From Citreicoccus inhibens (GTDB lineage Bacteria; Myxococcota; Myxococcia; Myxococcales; Myxococcaceae): 64,000 nucleotides of DNA. The notes below the pieces were generated by a model, which made no database searches, was not told the DNA's origin, and worked only from the letters and a program-made list of their open reading frames with translations. A program made the position numbers and the translations under genes. The stretch is taken from positions 1 through 64,000 of the forward strand of contig NZ_JAHNZT010000023.1 of the NCBI RefSeq assembly GCF_019039035.1. The letters run 5' to 3'. Shown one piece after another: positions 27,228-37,468 of this stretch. The stretch's first letter is position 1. Each line of letters starts with the position of its first letter.

Positions 27228-28394
27228 CTACCTGCTGACGGGGCGGCGAGGCGACAGGAGCCCCGCCAGCACGTCCACCCCGCGCAGGGCCACCTCTGGC
27301 GGGACGCAGGTGAAGCACAGGCGCACATGGTGGGGAAACGGACCAAAGGACGGGCCTGGGGACAACAGGAGGCCCCGCTCGGCGCAGGTCTCCATGAAGC
27401 TGGGCAGTCCCCGCGCATCCAGGTGCGCGGACACATCCAGGAAGAGGAAGGTGCTGCCCTCCGGGGGTGGCACCCCCAGCCGTCGAGCCGCCTCGTTGCC
27501 CACCTCGCGGTAGCGCGCCGAGGCGTTCGCCACCCACGCATCCCCCACGCTCCCCAGCACCCGGGTGGCCACGACCTGGGCCGCGGTGGGCGTGGCGTAG
27601 AAGCTGTGGGTGCTCACCTTGCGCAGGTGCCCCATGGCCTCGGTGGGGCCCACCACGTGGCCGCACCGATTGCCCGCCATGCCGTAGGCCTTGCTGAAGG
27701 AGTACGCGGAGAACGTGCGCTCCGGGGCGAGCGCCCGCGTGGAGACGTGCTCGCCCACGTAGACGTAGTCCTCGTAGACCTCGTCCCCGATGAGCCACCA
27801 TCCCTGGCGGCGCGCCTCCTCCGCCAGCGCCTCCACCCACGCGCGCGGCAACACCTTGCCCGTGGGGTTGTTGGGCGTATTCACATACAGCGCCACGGTG
27901 CGCGGGCCCGCCTTCGCGCGCACGGCCGCCAGCAGTTCCTCGGGCCCCCTCACGTCCAGGAACGGCACCGCCACGGGCACGCCATGGAATGAGGCGACGA
28001 TGCCCGCGACCAGCGGCCAATACGGCGCGAGCAGGAGCACCTCGTCCCCTGGCGCGAGCAGCGCGCCCATGATGGCGCCCAGGCCGCCCGTGGCCCCCGT
28101 CGTCACCAGGACGTCCTCGCGTTCCGTGGCCACGCCCGTGCGCGCCCGGGTGCGCTCCACAATGGCATCAATGAGCGACGGCAGGCCCTGGATGGGGGCA
28201 TACCGATGCAGTTCAGGATGGTCCGCCGCGCGCAGGTCCTCCATGCGGCACCCCTCCGCGGGCGACAGCCACGTGTCCCCCACATGCAAGGGATACAGCT
28301 CCCCCTTCCACGCGCGCATCCGCTCCGCTTGCGAGGAATAGACCGCGCCAGGAATCACCGAGACCGATGGAGAGAAGTGCGGAGGACGGGGCAT
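27228..28394 (-). CDS. PLP-dependent aminotransferase, class I/II (fold type I)
   Basis: A 388-residue aspartate-aminotransferase-superfamily enzyme. The cofactor-binding features are present: [10 protein letters not shown] (phosphate-binding loop), [21 protein letters not shown] (Asp pairing with the pyridine N) and [14 protein letters not shown] with the Schiff-base Lys. The C-terminus has VRLCFTCVP with the carboxylate-binding Arg. The substrate amino acid is not predictable. It diverges from pntA across about 170 bp; no shared pathway is evident. Confidence 0.85.
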   Translation of the reverse strand: MPRPPHFSPSVSVIPGAVYSSQAERMRAWKGELYPLHVGDTWLSPAEGCRMEDLRAADHPELHRYAPIQGLPSLIDAIVERTRARTGVATEREDVLVTTGATGGLGAIMGALLAPGDEVLLLAPYWPLVAGIVASFHGVPVAVPFLDVRGPEELLAAVRAKAGPRTVALYVNTPNNPTGKVLPRAWVEALAEEARRQGWWLIGDEVYEDYVYVGEHVSTRALAPERTFSAYSFSKAYGMAGNRCGHVVGPTEAMGHLRKVSTHSFYATPTAAQVVATRVLGSVGDAWVANASARYREVGNEAARRLGVPPPEGSTFLFLDVSAHLDARGLPSFMETCAERGLLLSPGPSFGPFPHHVRLCFTCVPPEVALRGVDVLAGLLSPRRPVSR

Positions 28395-28562
28395 GCCCCC
28401 AGACTAGCCAGGCCCGCCCACGCAAGACGCCACCCGCGCCACGCTTGTCATTGCCCCATGCCGCGTTGCGGCGCAAGGCATTGCACCCAACCCCTCACGC
28501 ACCGCGTCAGTGTTTGAAAAGACAACATGCGACGGCGGCACCGCTATGCTCCGGCGCCCAAC

Positions 28563-30161
28563 ATGACCATCCGCATCGGTGTGCCGACGGAAACGGTCCC
28601 GGGAGAGCGCCGCGTGGCGGCCACTCCCGAGTCCGTCAAGAAGCTGCGCGAGCTTGGCTTTGACATCCAGGTGGAGCCCGGCGCGGGACTCGCCTCCAAC
28701 ATCCCAGATGAGGCGTTCGTGCGCGCGGGAGCCACCCTGGCGCCTCGGGAGCAGGTGTGGGGGGAGTCCGACGTGCTCGTGAAGGTGCGAGCGCCCTCCC
28801 CCGAGGAGACGTCGCGGGTCCGCGAATGCGCCACGCTCATCGCCATCCTTCAGCCCGAGCGACACCCGGAGCTGGCCGCGGGCGTGGCGGAGCGCAAGCT
28901 GTCCACCCTGGCGCTGGAGCGCATCCCTCGCGTCACGCGCGCGCAGAAGATGGACGTGCTCAGCTCCATGGCGAATCTGGCGGGTTATCGCGCGGTCATC
29001 GAGGCGGCGCAGGCCTACCAGGGCTTCTTCGGTCCGCAGATGACGGCGGCGGGCGCCACGCCTCCGGCGCGGGTGTTGGTGATTGGCGCGGGCGTGGCGG
29101 GGCTCGCCGCCGCTGCCGCGGCCCGCTCGCTGGGCGCCGAGGTGCGCGCCTTCGACACGCGCGCCGCGGCCAAGGAGCAGGTGGAGAGCCTGGGCGCGGC
29201 CTTCCTCCAAGTGGACATCAAGGAGAGCGGCGAGGGCACGGGCGGCTACGCGCGGGTGATGAGCCAGGAGTTCATCGACGCGGAGATGGCCCTCTTCCGG
29301 CGCCAGGCCGCCGAGGTGGACATCATCATCACGACCGCGCTCGTGCCCGGCACGAAGGCGCCCATCTTGCTGCCGCGCGACGTGGTGTCCGCGCTCCGGC
29401 CGGGCGCGGTGGTGGTGGACATGGCCGCCGAGCAAGGCGGCAACTGCGAGCTGACCGTCCCCGGGCAGGTCGTGGAATGGAACGGCATCCGCATCCTCGG
29501 CTACACGGACCTGGCCAGCCGCATGGCCGGCACCGCGAGCCGCTTCTTCGCCAACAACCTGGTGCACCTGCTCCAGGAGATGGGCGGTGGACAGGCCTTC
29601 CGACTCGACCTCGACAACGAGGTCATCCGCCCGGCCCTCCTCTTCCATCAGGGCGCGCCGCTGCCGCCCCCGCCCCGCAAGGAGCCTCCGCCTCCCGTCC
29701 CGGTCGCCAAGGTGGTGCAGCCGCCGCCCCCGGACGCGAAGCCCGAGCAGGCGGACCTCAACAACCCGGCGCGCCGCGCGTGGGGCAGCACGTTGGGAGG
29801 GCTGCTCACCATCGGCGTGCTGTTCGCGCTCGGTCGGTTCGCGCCCGAGGACTTCCTCAAGCACTTCACGGTCTTCATCCTGGCGTGCTTCGTGGGCTGG
29901 CAGGTCATCTGGAGCGTGACGCCCGCGCTGCATACGCCGCTCATGAGCGTCACCAACGCCATCAGCGGCATCATCATCGTCGGCGGCATGCTGCAGATTG
30001 GACATGGCCTTGACCTGGCCACGGTGCTCGGCGCGCTCGCGGTGCTCGTGGCGGCGGTCAACGTCGCCGGTGGATTCCTCGTCACCCAACGCATGCTGAA
30101 GATGTTCCGGAGAAACGCCGCGCCCGCCACGCCCCGCGGCGCCCACGGAGGTCGGACATGA
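28563..30161 (+). CDS. pntA: NAD(P) transhydrogenase subunit alpha
   Basis: A 532-residue alpha subunit of the proton-pumping transhydrogenase, which uses the proton gradient to reduce NADP+ with NADH. The start at ATG 28563 gives the usual [11 protein letters not shown]. Domain I (1-380) has the NAD-binding [13 protein letters not shown] and the [17 protein letters not shown] region. A Pro-rich linker ([13 protein letters not shown]) leads to a C-terminal membrane domain with four helices (bases about 29780-30110). This is the two-subunit, E. coli-like layout. Its TGA overlaps the pntB ATG as ATGA. Confidence 0.95.
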   Translation: MTIRIGVPTETVPGERRVAATPESVKKLRELGFDIQVEPGAGLASNIPDEAFVRAGATLAPREQVWGESDVLVKVRAPSPEETSRVRECATLIAILQPERHPELAAGVAERKLSTLALERIPRVTRAQKMDVLSSMANLAGYRAVIEAAQAYQGFFGPQMTAAGATPPARVLVIGAGVAGLAAAAAARSLGAEVRAFDTRAAAKEQVESLGAAFLQVDIKESGEGTGGYARVMSQEFIDAEMALFRRQAAEVDIIITTALVPGTKAPILLPRDVVSALRPGAVVVDMAAEQGGNCELTVPGQVVEWNGIRILGYTDLASRMAGTASRFFANNLVHLLQEMGGGQAFRLDLDNEVIRPALLFHQGAPLPPPPRKEPPPPVPVAKVVQPPPPDAKPEQADLNNPARRAWGSTLGGLLTIGVLFALGRFAPEDFLKHFTVFILACFVGWQVIWSVTPALHTPLMSVTNAISGIIIVGGMLQIGHGLDLATVLGALAVLVAAVNVAGGFLVTQRMLKMFRRNAAPATPRGAHGGRT

Positions 30162-31639
30162 GCGGCATCGTGACCATCGCCTATCTGCTGGCGGGCGTGC
30201 TGTTCATCCGCAGCCTTGGCGGACTGTCGCGGCAGGAGACCGCGTCACGCGGCAACCTGTTTGGAATGCTCGGCATGGGCCTGGCCGCGGGCGTGGCCGC
30301 GTTCACCTGGTGGATGCGCCACTCGGACTCGGCGGGCTTGGGGCTGGCGGTGCTGGTGGGCGCGGTGGTGGCCGGCGGGGCCGTGGGCGCGGTGCTCGCT
30401 CGCCGCGTCGAGATGACCGGCATGCCCGAGCTGGTCGCCATCCTCCACAGCTTCGTGGGACTGGCCGCCGTGCTGGTGGGCATGTCGTCCTACTTGGAGC
30501 CCCGCTCGGGCGAGCACGCCATGGCCGTGGCGGCCTCGGCCCTTGCCGGCGAGCCACTGAGCGCGGCGCGTGTCATCCAACTCCTGGAGGTCTGGGCCGG
30601 CGTGGCGGTGGGCGCGCTGACGTTCACGGGCTCCGTGGTGGCCTGGGCGAAGCTGCGCGGCACCGTCACGGGCAAGCCGCTGCTCCTGCCGGGGCGGCAC
30701 CTGCTCAACCTCGCGCTGGCGGGCGTGCTCGCGGGCTGCGCCCTCCCCTTCATCCAGGCGCCCGAGGCCGCCACGGGCATGCCGTGGCTGGTGGGCGTGG
30801 CGGTGGTGGCGGGCGTGCTGGGCATCCACCTGGTGGTGGCCATTGGCGGCGCGGACATGCCCGTGGTGGTGTCGCTGCTCAACAGCTACTCGGGCTGGGC
30901 GGCGGCCGCGGCGGGCTTCACGCTCGGCAATGACCTGCTCATCGTCACGGGCGCGCTGGTGGGTTCGAGCGGCGCCATCCTGTCCATCATCATGTGCCGC
31001 GCGATGAACCGCTCCATCCTCAACGTGGTGTTCGGCGGGTTCGGCACCGCAGACGCCCCCGCGGCCGGCAGCGCCGCGCCTCCCGCGGGCGAGGTGTTGG
31101 AGCTGTCCGCGGACGAGGTGTCTCGCGAGCTGTTGGACTCGCGCCGCGTCATCATCGTCCCGGGGTACGGCATGGCCGTGGCCCGCGCGCAGAGCGCGGT
31201 GAACGACCTGGCGCGCGGCCTGCGCGAGCGGGGCATCGAGGTGCGCTTCGCCATCCACCCGGTGGCGGGCCGACTGCCCGGGCACATGAACGTGCTGCTG
31301 GCCGAGGCGGGCGTCCCCTACGACATCGTGCTGGAGATGGAGCACATCAACCACGACTTCGAGCACACCGACGTGGTGCTGGTGATTGGCGCCAACGACA
31401 TCGTCAACCCAGGCGCGCTGAACGACCCCGCCAGCCCCATCCACGGCATGCCCGTGTTGGAGGTGTGGAAGTCCCGGCGCGTCGTGGTCCTCAAGCGAGG
31501 CATGGCCGCGGGCTACGCGGGCGTCGAGAACCCGCTGTTCTATCTGGGCAACACCCGGATGCTCTTCGGGGACGCGCGCAAGTCCATTGACGCGCTGGTG
31601 ACGCGCGTGCGTGACGCGGCGGAGCGCGCGGCGGCCTGA
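30158..31639 (+). CDS. pntB: NAD(P) transhydrogenase subunit beta
   Basis: A 493-residue beta subunit. The N-terminal two thirds contain eight to nine membrane helices that form the proton channel with PntA (including [16 protein letters not shown]). The C-terminal domain III binds NADP(H), with [49 protein letters not shown] and [12 protein letters not shown]. The start overlaps pntA by four bases, indicating a coupled operon. Confidence 0.95.
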   Translation: MSGIVTIAYLLAGVLFIRSLGGLSRQETASRGNLFGMLGMGLAAGVAAFTWWMRHSDSAGLGLAVLVGAVVAGGAVGAVLARRVEMTGMPELVAILHSFVGLAAVLVGMSSYLEPRSGEHAMAVAASALAGEPLSAARVIQLLEVWAGVAVGALTFTGSVVAWAKLRGTVTGKPLLLPGRHLLNLALAGVLAGCALPFIQAPEAATGMPWLVGVAVVAGVLGIHLVVAIGGADMPVVVSLLNSYSGWAAAAAGFTLGNDLLIVTGALVGSSGAILSIIMCRAMNRSILNVVFGGFGTADAPAAGSAAPPAGEVLELSADEVSRELLDSRRVIIVPGYGMAVARAQSAVNDLARGLRERGIEVRFAIHPVAGRLPGHMNVLLAEAGVPYDIVLEMEHINHDFEHTDVVLVIGANDIVNPGALNDPASPIHGMPVLEVWKSRRVVVLKRGMAAGYAGVENPLFYLGNTRMLFGDARKSIDALVTRVRDAAERAAA

Positions 31640-31764
31640 GCGCCATCGCACGGCACCTCGAGGCAGGCTCCAGCTCCGCCGCCTCGGGGTGATAAGCCTC
31701 CGGGCACTGGCCCTCGCCCGGCGCGGCGTCCCAGCCATGACGGGCCGAGCGGCACGGAGGAAGC

Positions 31765-33834
31765 ATGACGGGAGTCGTCAGCAAGCTGGGGTGGGCGGTG
31801 CTCGCCCTCCTCGGGGCCTTCTGCCTGGGCACCGTGGCGCTGCACCGGGGCGAGAGCATCAACGCCACGTGGCTCGTCGGGGCCTCGGTGGCGACGTACC
31901 TGCTCGGGTATCGGTTCTACAGCCGCTTCATCGCGGACCGAGCGCTGCGACTGGACGCCGCGCGAGCCACGCCCGCGCGCCTGCGCGACGACGGACTGGA
32001 TTACGTCCCCACGGACAAGTGGGTGCTCTTCGGCCACCACTTCGCCGCCATCGCGGGCGCGGGGCCGCTGGTGGGCCCGGTGCTCGCGGCGCAGATGGGT
32101 TATCTGCCCGGCACGCTGTGGCTCCTCACCGGCGCGGTGCTCGCGGGCGCGGTGCAGGACTTCGTCATCCTGTTCCTCTCCGTCCGGCGCGACGGCAAGT
32201 CGCTGGGCGACATGGTGCGCATGGAGCTGGGGCCGGCGGCGGGCGTCGTCACCATGGTCGGCGTGTTGATGATCATGATGATCATCCTCGCGGTGCTCGC
32301 CCTGGTGGTGGTGAAGGCGCTGGCGGGCAGCCCCTGGGGCACCTTCACCGTGGCGATGACGATTCCCATCGCGGTGGCGATGGGCCTGTACCTCCGCTCC
32401 GTGCGACCGGGCCGCGTGCTCGAAGTGTCCGTCGCGGGCTTCGTCCTGTTGATGCTGTCCATCGGGCTCGGAGGCCGGGTGGCGGACTCCGCGACGTGGG
32501 CGCCCCTGTTCACGTACGACAGCAAGGTCCTGGCGTGGCTGCTCATCGGCTATGGCTTCTGCGCGTCCGTGCTGCCGGTCTGGCTGCTGCTGGCGCCTCG
32601 CGACTACCTGTCCACCTTCCTGAAGATTGGCACCGTGCTGCTCTTGGCCGTGGGCATCCTCCTGGCCATGCCGGAGCTGCGCATGCCGGCGCTGACCCGC
32701 TTCACGGATGGCACGGGCCCCGTGTTCGCCGGGGGACTGTTCCCCTTCCTGTTCATCACCATCGCGTGTGGCGCGGTGTCCGGCTGGCACTCGCTCATCT
32801 CCTCGGGCACCACGCCGAAGATGCTGGCCAACGAGAGGGATGCGCGCATGGTGGGGTATGGCGCGATGTTGATGGAGTCGTTCGTGGCCATCATGGCGCT
32901 CATCGCGGCCACGGTGCTCCAGCCCGGGGTCTACTTCGCGATGAACTCGCCCCCCGGGTTGATTGGCACCGACGTGGTCCACGCAGCGCAGGTCATCAGC
33001 CAGTGGGGCTTCGTCATCACGCCCGAGGTGCTGACTCAAACCGCGCGCGATATCGGAGAGACGTCCATCCTGTCCCGCGCGGGCGGCGCGCCCACCCTGG
33101 CGGTGGGCATGGCGCAGATCCTCCATGGGCTCGTGGCCGGCCAGGGGATGATGGCCTTCTGGTACCACTACGCCATCCTCTTCGAGGCCCTGTTCATCCT
33201 CACCACCGTGGACGCGGGCACGCGCGTGGGCCGCTTCATGATTCAGGAGCTGGCGGGGCTGGTGTACGCGCCGCTCAAGAAGACCGAGTCCTGGGGCGCC
33301 AACCTCATCGCCACGGCGCTCTGCGTGGCGAGCTGGGGCTACTTTCTCTACCAGGGCGTGGTGGATCCGCTGGGCGGCATCAACACGCTGTGGCCGCTGT
33401 TCGGCATCGCCAACCAGATGCTGGCCGCCATCGCGTTGACGCTGGCCAGCGTCACCTTGGTGAAGATGAAGCGCGAGCGCTATGTGTGGCTCCCACTCGT
33501 CCCCGCGCTGTGGCTGGTGTGCTGCACGCTGACGGCCGGCTGGCAGAAGGTGTTCGGCGCGGACGTGAAGGTCAGCTTCCTGGCCCACGCGCGCGCGTTC
33601 GCCGAGGCGGCGGACGCGGGCAAGGTGCTCGCGCCCGCGAAGACGCTGGACGACATGCGACAGGTCATCCTCAACGACCGCGTGGACGCCACGCTGACGT
33701 TCCTGTTCATGCTGCTCGTCGTCGCGACCGTGGGGTTCGGACTCCGAGCCGCGCGGGCCGCCCGCCGCCTCACCGAGCCCACCGCGCAGGAGACACCGAG
33801 CGTCCCCGCGCCAGACGTGAGGAGCGCGGCGTGA
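31765..33834 (+). CDS. cstA: Carbon starvation protein A, peptide/pyruvate transporter
   Basis: A 689-residue inner-membrane protein with about 16-18 helices. GGAGGA precedes the ATG at 31765. Family signatures are [26 protein letters not shown] and [16 protein letters not shown]. CstA proteins import pyruvate or small peptides when carbon is scarce. The stop codon overlaps the GTG of the small YbdD-type gene, the usual cstA-ybdD arrangement. Confidence 0.95.
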   Translation: MTGVVSKLGWAVLALLGAFCLGTVALHRGESINATWLVGASVATYLLGYRFYSRFIADRALRLDAARATPARLRDDGLDYVPTDKWVLFGHHFAAIAGAGPLVGPVLAAQMGYLPGTLWLLTGAVLAGAVQDFVILFLSVRRDGKSLGDMVRMELGPAAGVVTMVGVLMIMMIILAVLALVVVKALAGSPWGTFTVAMTIPIAVAMGLYLRSVRPGRVLEVSVAGFVLLMLSIGLGGRVADSATWAPLFTYDSKVLAWLLIGYGFCASVLPVWLLLAPRDYLSTFLKIGTVLLLAVGILLAMPELRMPALTRFTDGTGPVFAGGLFPFLFITIACGAVSGWHSLISSGTTPKMLANERDARMVGYGAMLMESFVAIMALIAATVLQPGVYFAMNSPPGLIGTDVVHAAQVISQWGFVITPEVLTQTARDIGETSILSRAGGAPTLAVGMAQILHGLVAGQGMMAFWYHYAILFEALFILTTVDAGTRVGRFMIQELAGLVYAPLKKTESWGANLIATALCVASWGYFLYQGVVDPLGGINTLWPLFGIANQMLAAIALTLASVTLVKMKRERYVWLPLVPALWLVCCTLTAGWQKVFGADVKVSFLAHARAFAEAADAGKVLAPAKTLDDMRQVILNDRVDATLTFLFMLLVVATVGFGLRAARAARRLTEPTAQETPSVPAPDVRSAA

Positions 33835-34034
33835 GGCGCACCCGCGACCTGGTGCGAGCGTTCTGGGAGCGCGCGGTGCGGACCGCGCGGCTGATGATTG
33901 GCGTACCGGACTACGACACCTACGTGCGGCACATGCGCGCTCGCCACCCGAGCCGCCCCGTCATGAGCTACGCGGAGTTCTTCGACGAGCGGCAGCAGGC
34001 GCGCTACCGAAGTGGTGGCGGGCGCTGCTGCTGA
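33831..34034 (+). CDS. YbdD/YjiX-family small protein, CstA partner
   Basis: A 67-residue protein starting at GTG 33831, overlapping the cstA stop by four bases, with GAGGAG upstream. It carries the family core [19 protein letters not shown] and a C-terminal Arg/Gly/Cys tail (GGGRCC). YbdD-type proteins (DUF466) accompany CstA transporters and are needed for their activity in enterobacteria; a role as assembly or activity factor is inferred here. Confidence 0.85.
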   Translation: MRRTRDLVRAFWERAVRTARLMIGVPDYDTYVRHMRARHPSRPVMSYAEFFDERQQARYRSGGGRCC

Positions 34035-34055
34035 CGGCGACACATTCCGAAACAG

Positions 34056-34072
34056 CCGCGAAATCATCGCGG
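34056..34072. promoter_or_regulatory. Inverted repeat upstream of the Spy/CpxP-like gene
   Basis: CCGCGA-aatca-TCGCGG is a perfect 6-bp inverted repeat, 22 bp after the YbdD-type stop and about 100 bp before the next start. It lacks a T-run, so it is either an operator or a weak 3' hairpin. Confidence 0.3.
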
Positions 34073-34175
34073 TATGCGCGAGGCGCAGGGTGTGCATCAC
34101 ACGCTCGGCGCGGTGGGTGATGGGCACCCACACACCGGGCGGCCTCACCACGAGCGACCCGGAGCATCGCGCCCC

Positions 34176-34649
34176 ATGAAAACCTCCCTCATCGCCCTCT
34201 GCTGTCTCGTCCCCCTGCTGGCTGTCGCGGAGCCCTCGGGCCGCCCGCCACCTCCCCACTTCCTGGAGCACACCTGGGTGAGCCTCCTGCTGGAGCACCG
34301 CCAGGACCTCGGCTTGTCCGAGGCCCAGGTGACGCAGCTGCAAGGCATCCAGGAGACGCTGAAGTCGAAGGCCGCCCCGATGATGCAGACGCTGGAGTCC
34401 CTCCGCCCCGAGCCGGGGACACCGCCCTCGGAGGAGGAGATGCTGGCGCACCGAGAGCAAATGCACGCCACGATGCGCCAGCTGCGGGACGCGGACACCG
34501 CCGCGTACCAACAGGCCGAGGCCCTGCTGACGGACGCGCAGAAGACGAAGGCGCGCGCGCTCGTCAGCGAGGAGACCGCCGCGCGCGAGAAGCGCCGGCA
34601 ACAGATGGGCCCGCGCATGCATCCGCGCGGCGGTCCGGCGCCTCGCTGA
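34176..34649 (+). CDS. Spy/CpxP-like periplasmic protein
   Basis: A 157-residue exported helical protein starting at ATG 34176, with a signal peptide (MKTSLIALCCLVPLLAVA-EP). It contains the heavy-metal-sensor/Spy-type pattern: the LGLSEAQVTQLQGI helix, a Glu/Met-rich loop (SEEEMLAHREQMHATMRQL) and an LTDAQKTKARAL helix resembling the LTxxQ repeat. Such proteins are periplasmic chaperones or stress sensors. No sensor kinase is adjacent. Confidence 0.65.
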   Translation: MKTSLIALCCLVPLLAVAEPSGRPPPPHFLEHTWVSLLLEHRQDLGLSEAQVTQLQGIQETLKSKAAPMMQTLESLRPEPGTPPSEEEMLAHREQMHATMRQLRDADTAAYQQAEALLTDAQKTKARALVSEETAAREKRRQQMGPRMHPRGGPAPR

Positions 34650-34661
34650 TAAGCCCGAGCG

Positions 34662-35381
34662 CTAGACCAGGCGGGCGCCGCCATCGCATTCGATGACGGT
34701 GCCGGTCATGAAGCCGTTGCCCGCGACGAAGACAATCGCGTCCGCGACGTCCTCGGGCGCGCCCACCCGGCGAACGGGCAGCGTGGCCGCCGAGGTCGCG
34801 AAGATGGCGTCACGCTGGGCCGCCGGGGCTTTCTCCCACCAGGGCGTGTTGATGACACCCGGCGAGACCGCGTTGACGCGCAGGGGCGCCAGCTCCAGCG
34901 CGAGCGGAGGAATCATCGCCTCCAGCGCGCCATTGATGGCGGCCAATCCCGCCGCTCCCGCGAACGCCGTGCGCGCCGAGATCGCCGTCACGCACGTCAC
35001 CGAGCCGTCCGGACGCAGCGTGCCCAACGCCGCCTGGACCGCCGTGAGGTGCGCCCAGAACTTCGCCTCGAAGCCGCGCCGCAGCCCGGCCAGATCCAGC
35101 TCCCGGAACGCGCCCGCGCCCTCCGCTCCGCTCAGGCACACCACCAGGTGGTCGAACGCGCCGAGTTCCGCGAAGAACGCGCGCACCGCCGCCGCGTCCG
35201 CCCCGTCCACCACCACGCCGCGCCCCTGCTCGCCCAGCGACTTCGCCACCCGCGCCAGCTTGTCCGCGTCCCGCCCGGTAATGACCACCCGCGCACCCAA
35301 CGACACGAGCCGCCGCGCCGTCGCCTCCCCCACCCCCGAGCTGCCCCCCATCACCACCACATGCTTGTTTCGCCAGTCCAT
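34662..35381 (-). CDS. Atypical short-chain dehydrogenase/reductase
   Basis: A 239-residue Rossmann-fold protein with the coenzyme motif GGSSGVG (12-18) and GRDAD, whose Arg suggests NADPH. The usual NNAG is replaced by CLSG, and the catalytic YxxxK is missing: in GLAAINGALEA (145-155) the Tyr position is Leu146 and the Lys position Asn150. The SDR Ser may be Ser135. C-terminal signatures VNAVSPGVINTPWW and GTVIECDGG are intact. It belongs to a divergent SDR group and may use other residues or only bind ligand. It diverges from the TetR gene, with a perfect operator between them. Confidence 0.8.
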   Translation of the reverse strand: MDWRNKHVVVMGGSSGVGEATARRLVSLGARVVITGRDADKLARVAKSLGEQGRGVVVDGADAAAVRAFFAELGAFDHLVVCLSGAEGAGAFRELDLAGLRRGFEAKFWAHLTAVQAALGTLRPDGSVTCVTAISARTAFAGAAGLAAINGALEAMIPPLALELAPLRVNAVSPGVINTPWWEKAPAAQRDAIFATSAATLPVRRVGAPEDVADAIVFVAGNGFMTGTVIECDGGARLV

Positions 35382-35409
35382 GGTGCCTCCCTAGAAATCC
35401 GAACCGAAC

Positions 35410-35435
35410 CGTCTCGAATTAAATAATTCGAGACG
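35410..35435. promoter_or_regulatory. TetR-type operator shared by SDR and regulator genes
   Basis: CGTCTCGAATTA-AA-TAATTCGAGACG is a 26-bp inverted repeat with perfect 12-bp arms in the AT-rich gap between the divergent genes. An extra CGTCTCG half-site lies at 35439-35445. The position fits autoregulation plus control of the SDR gene. Confidence 0.75.
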
Positions 35436-35477
35436 ATGCGTCTCGTCAAGTCGATTCGTGGATGGTAGGAACGCCAC

Positions 35478-36110
35478 GTGGACCAAGACGCGTCGAAGGG
35501 TCGCCCCGGGCGAAAGCGAAGCGAACAGTCACGTGCGGCGGTCCTCCAGGCCGCGCTGAAGCTCCTGCGCGAGCAGGGCTATGCCGCGCTGAGCATCGAG
35601 GCCATCGCGCGTGACGCGGGCGTCGGGAAGCAGACCATCTATCGCTGGTGGACCTCCAAGGCGTCGGTCGTGCTGGAGGCGTTGGTCGCCCAGGCCCCCA
35701 CCCCGCTCGCGCCGCCCTCGCACGGCTCGCTCGGGGAGGTGCTGGAGGCGTTCCTGGCCTCCACGTTCCAGGCGCTGAAGACGCCTCGGGGAACGGGGGA
35801 CATCCTCCGAGGGCTGATGGCGGAGGCGCAGCTCGACGCGCAGTTCGCCACCGAGTTCCGCACCGGGCTCATCGAGAGGCGCCGGGAGCTGCTGCGCTCC
35901 GTGCTCGCGCAGGCGCAGGCGCGTGGCGAGCTGGCGGCGGACGTGGACCTGTTCCTCCTCGTGGACATGGCGTTCGGAGTGATGTGGTACCGGCTCCTCG
36001 TGGGCCACGCGCCGTTGGATCGCGCGCTCGCGCATGAGCTGGCGTCGCTGCTGCTGCGCGCGGGAGCCCCTTCCGCGCCTCGGCGCCCGTCTCGCCCCAC
36101 GAAGGCGTGA
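35478..36110 (+). CDS. TetR/AcrR-family transcriptional regulator
   Basis: A 210-residue repressor-type protein with GTG start. The N-terminal HTH is canonical: AAVLQAALKLLREQGYAALSIEAIA, then GVGKQTIYRWWTSKASVV. The C-terminal ligand domain (about 75-190) resembles the TetR_C_11-type domain (LRGLMAEAQLD, FRTGLIERRRELLR). It is very probably the regulator that binds the 26-bp dyad upstream and controls the divergent SDR. The ligand is unknown. Confidence 0.9.
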   Translation: MDQDASKGRPGRKRSEQSRAAVLQAALKLLREQGYAALSIEAIARDAGVGKQTIYRWWTSKASVVLEALVAQAPTPLAPPSHGSLGEVLEAFLASTFQALKTPRGTGDILRGLMAEAQLDAQFATEFRTGLIERRRELLRSVLAQAQARGELAADVDLFLLVDMAFGVMWYRLLVGHAPLDRALAHELASLLLRAGAPSAPRRPSRPTKA

Positions 36111-36291
36111 GGAGCGCCCCGTTGCCCGGCTGGACGGGGACCGGGAGGACCCGGCGCGCTTGGCCCGGCGTGCCCTCGGGTCCAGGTTGAACGGCGGAGC
36201 GAACGTCGCCCCCACCCGAGGCCACCGGGCAGCACGCCGCCGGCACGGCCGACACCTTGGGGTGGGCGCCAGCCGAAGGAGCCGGAGCGCC

Positions 36292-36603
36292 ATGGAGACC
36301 GGACGCCAGGAAGAGCACCTGAACCAGGTAGAGGAAGTGGTGAGCGGAAACCTCGTGGACTCGGGGCCGGATCACCTGACGGTTCATGACATCGCCGCGG
36401 GCGAGGACGTCACCCTGCGCATCGATGACCGCACCCAGTACGAGTGGCTGGAGGCGCGAGACACGGGTCGGCTGACCGACAACGCCAACCTGCGCGTGGG
36501 CTATTTCATCGCGGGGGGCGTGCACGTGGCCGCGGAGGTCATCGTGCTGGAGCCCGGGGACGGCGTGTCCCTGGCGGACCGAATCCCTCGACAAGTCCAC
36601 TGA
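36292..36603 (+). CDS. Small conserved-looking protein of unknown function, 103 aa
   Basis: Starts at ATG 36292 with GGAG seven bases upstream. It has no signal peptide or membrane helix. It is acidic and beta-rich (VVSGNLVDSGPDHLTVHDI, DVTLRIDDRTQYEW, NLRVGYFIAGGVHVAAEVIVL), a small beta-barrel type pattern. I cannot assign a family with confidence. It ends 31 bp before xdhC on the same strand. Confidence 0.6.
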   Translation: METGRQEEHLNQVEEVVSGNLVDSGPDHLTVHDIAAGEDVTLRIDDRTQYEWLEARDTGRLTDNANLRVGYFIAGGVHVAAEVIVLEPGDGVSLADRIPRQVH

Positions 36604-36634
36604 GCCGCCCGGGCTGTGGCAGACTGGACCCTGT

Positions 36635-37468
36635 ATGTGGGATTGGGTCCGGCGTCTCGCCGAGTGGTCAGGGGGCGATGCGCCCTTCGCCGTCGTCACC
36701 GTGACGGCGTGTCAGGGCAGCACACCGGCGGAGGCAGGGGCCAAGCTCCTGGTCCGCGCGGACGGCGTCTTCCACGGCACCGTGGGCGGGGGCCACCTGG
36801 AGCAGCTCGTGCTCGCGGACGCTCGGGCATGCCTGGACTCCGGGAAGGCCCGAGCCATCCGATACCCGCTCGGCGCGAAGCTCGGTCAGTGTTGCGGAGG
36901 GGTCGTGGACGTCTTCGTGGAGCCCGTCAATCACGGCCCCCGCCTGTACCTCTTCGGCGCCGGCCACGTCGGGCAGGCGCTGTGCCGCACCCTGGAGGGC
37001 ACCCCGTTCCGCGTTCACCTGGTGGACGAGCGCCCCGAGTGGATCCGCTCCGAGCGCGTGCCCGAGGGCGTGGTCCGCCACGAGGAGCCCTGGGACACCC
37101 TCGTCGAGCAGGCCACCTGGGACGCCCGGCGCACCTACGTGGCCGTGATGACGCACCGGCACGACCTGGACCAGGACATCATCGCCCACGCCATCGAGCG
37201 GCCCGCGCGCTACATCGGCCTGATTGGCAGCAAGACGAAGTGGGCCCGGTTCCGCCAGCGGCTGGAGGCGCGGGGCGTCCCCCCCGAGCGGCTGGCCCGC
37301 GTCTGGTGCCCCATGGGACTGGAGACGGGCGGCAAGTCCCCCCAGGAGGTGGCGGTGAGCATCGCCGCGGGGCTGCTCCAGGTGCACCACGGGTTGTCCG
37401 GGGATGAGCGCGCCCGCATCGCGGACGAGCAGCCAGACCCTCCGCGCCTGCTATCCTCTGGAGAATGA
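36635..37468 (+). CDS. xdhC: XdhC-family molybdenum cofactor insertion factor
   Basis: A 277-residue accessory protein. The N-terminal XdhC/CoxI domain has VTACQGSTPAEAGAKLLV, GTVGGGHLEQLV and GQCCGG. The C-terminal Rossmann domain has LYLFGAGHVGQAL, VAVMTHRHDLDQDI and YIGLIGSKTKWARF. XdhC binds the molybdopterin cofactor, promotes its sulfuration and inserts it into xanthine dehydrogenase. It overlaps the dehydrogenase start by four bases (ATGA). Confidence 0.95.
   Translation: MWDWVRRLAEWSGGDAPFAVVTVTACQGSTPAEAGAKLLVRADGVFHGTVGGGHLEQLVLADARACLDSGKARAIRYPLGAKLGQCCGGVVDVFVEPVNHGPRLYLFGAGHVGQALCRTLEGTPFRVHLVDERPEWIRSERVPEGVVRHEEPWDTLVEQATWDARRTYVAVMTHRHDLDQDIIAHAIERPARYIGLIGSKTKWARFRQRLEARGVPPERLARVWCPMGLETGGKSPQEVAVSIAAGLLQVHHGLSGDERARIADEQPDPPRLLSSGE

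Noticed and set aside
31540..33588. A 682-codon - strand frame opposite cstA
   Set aside because: cstA is unambiguous; the mirror product has no recognisable fold.
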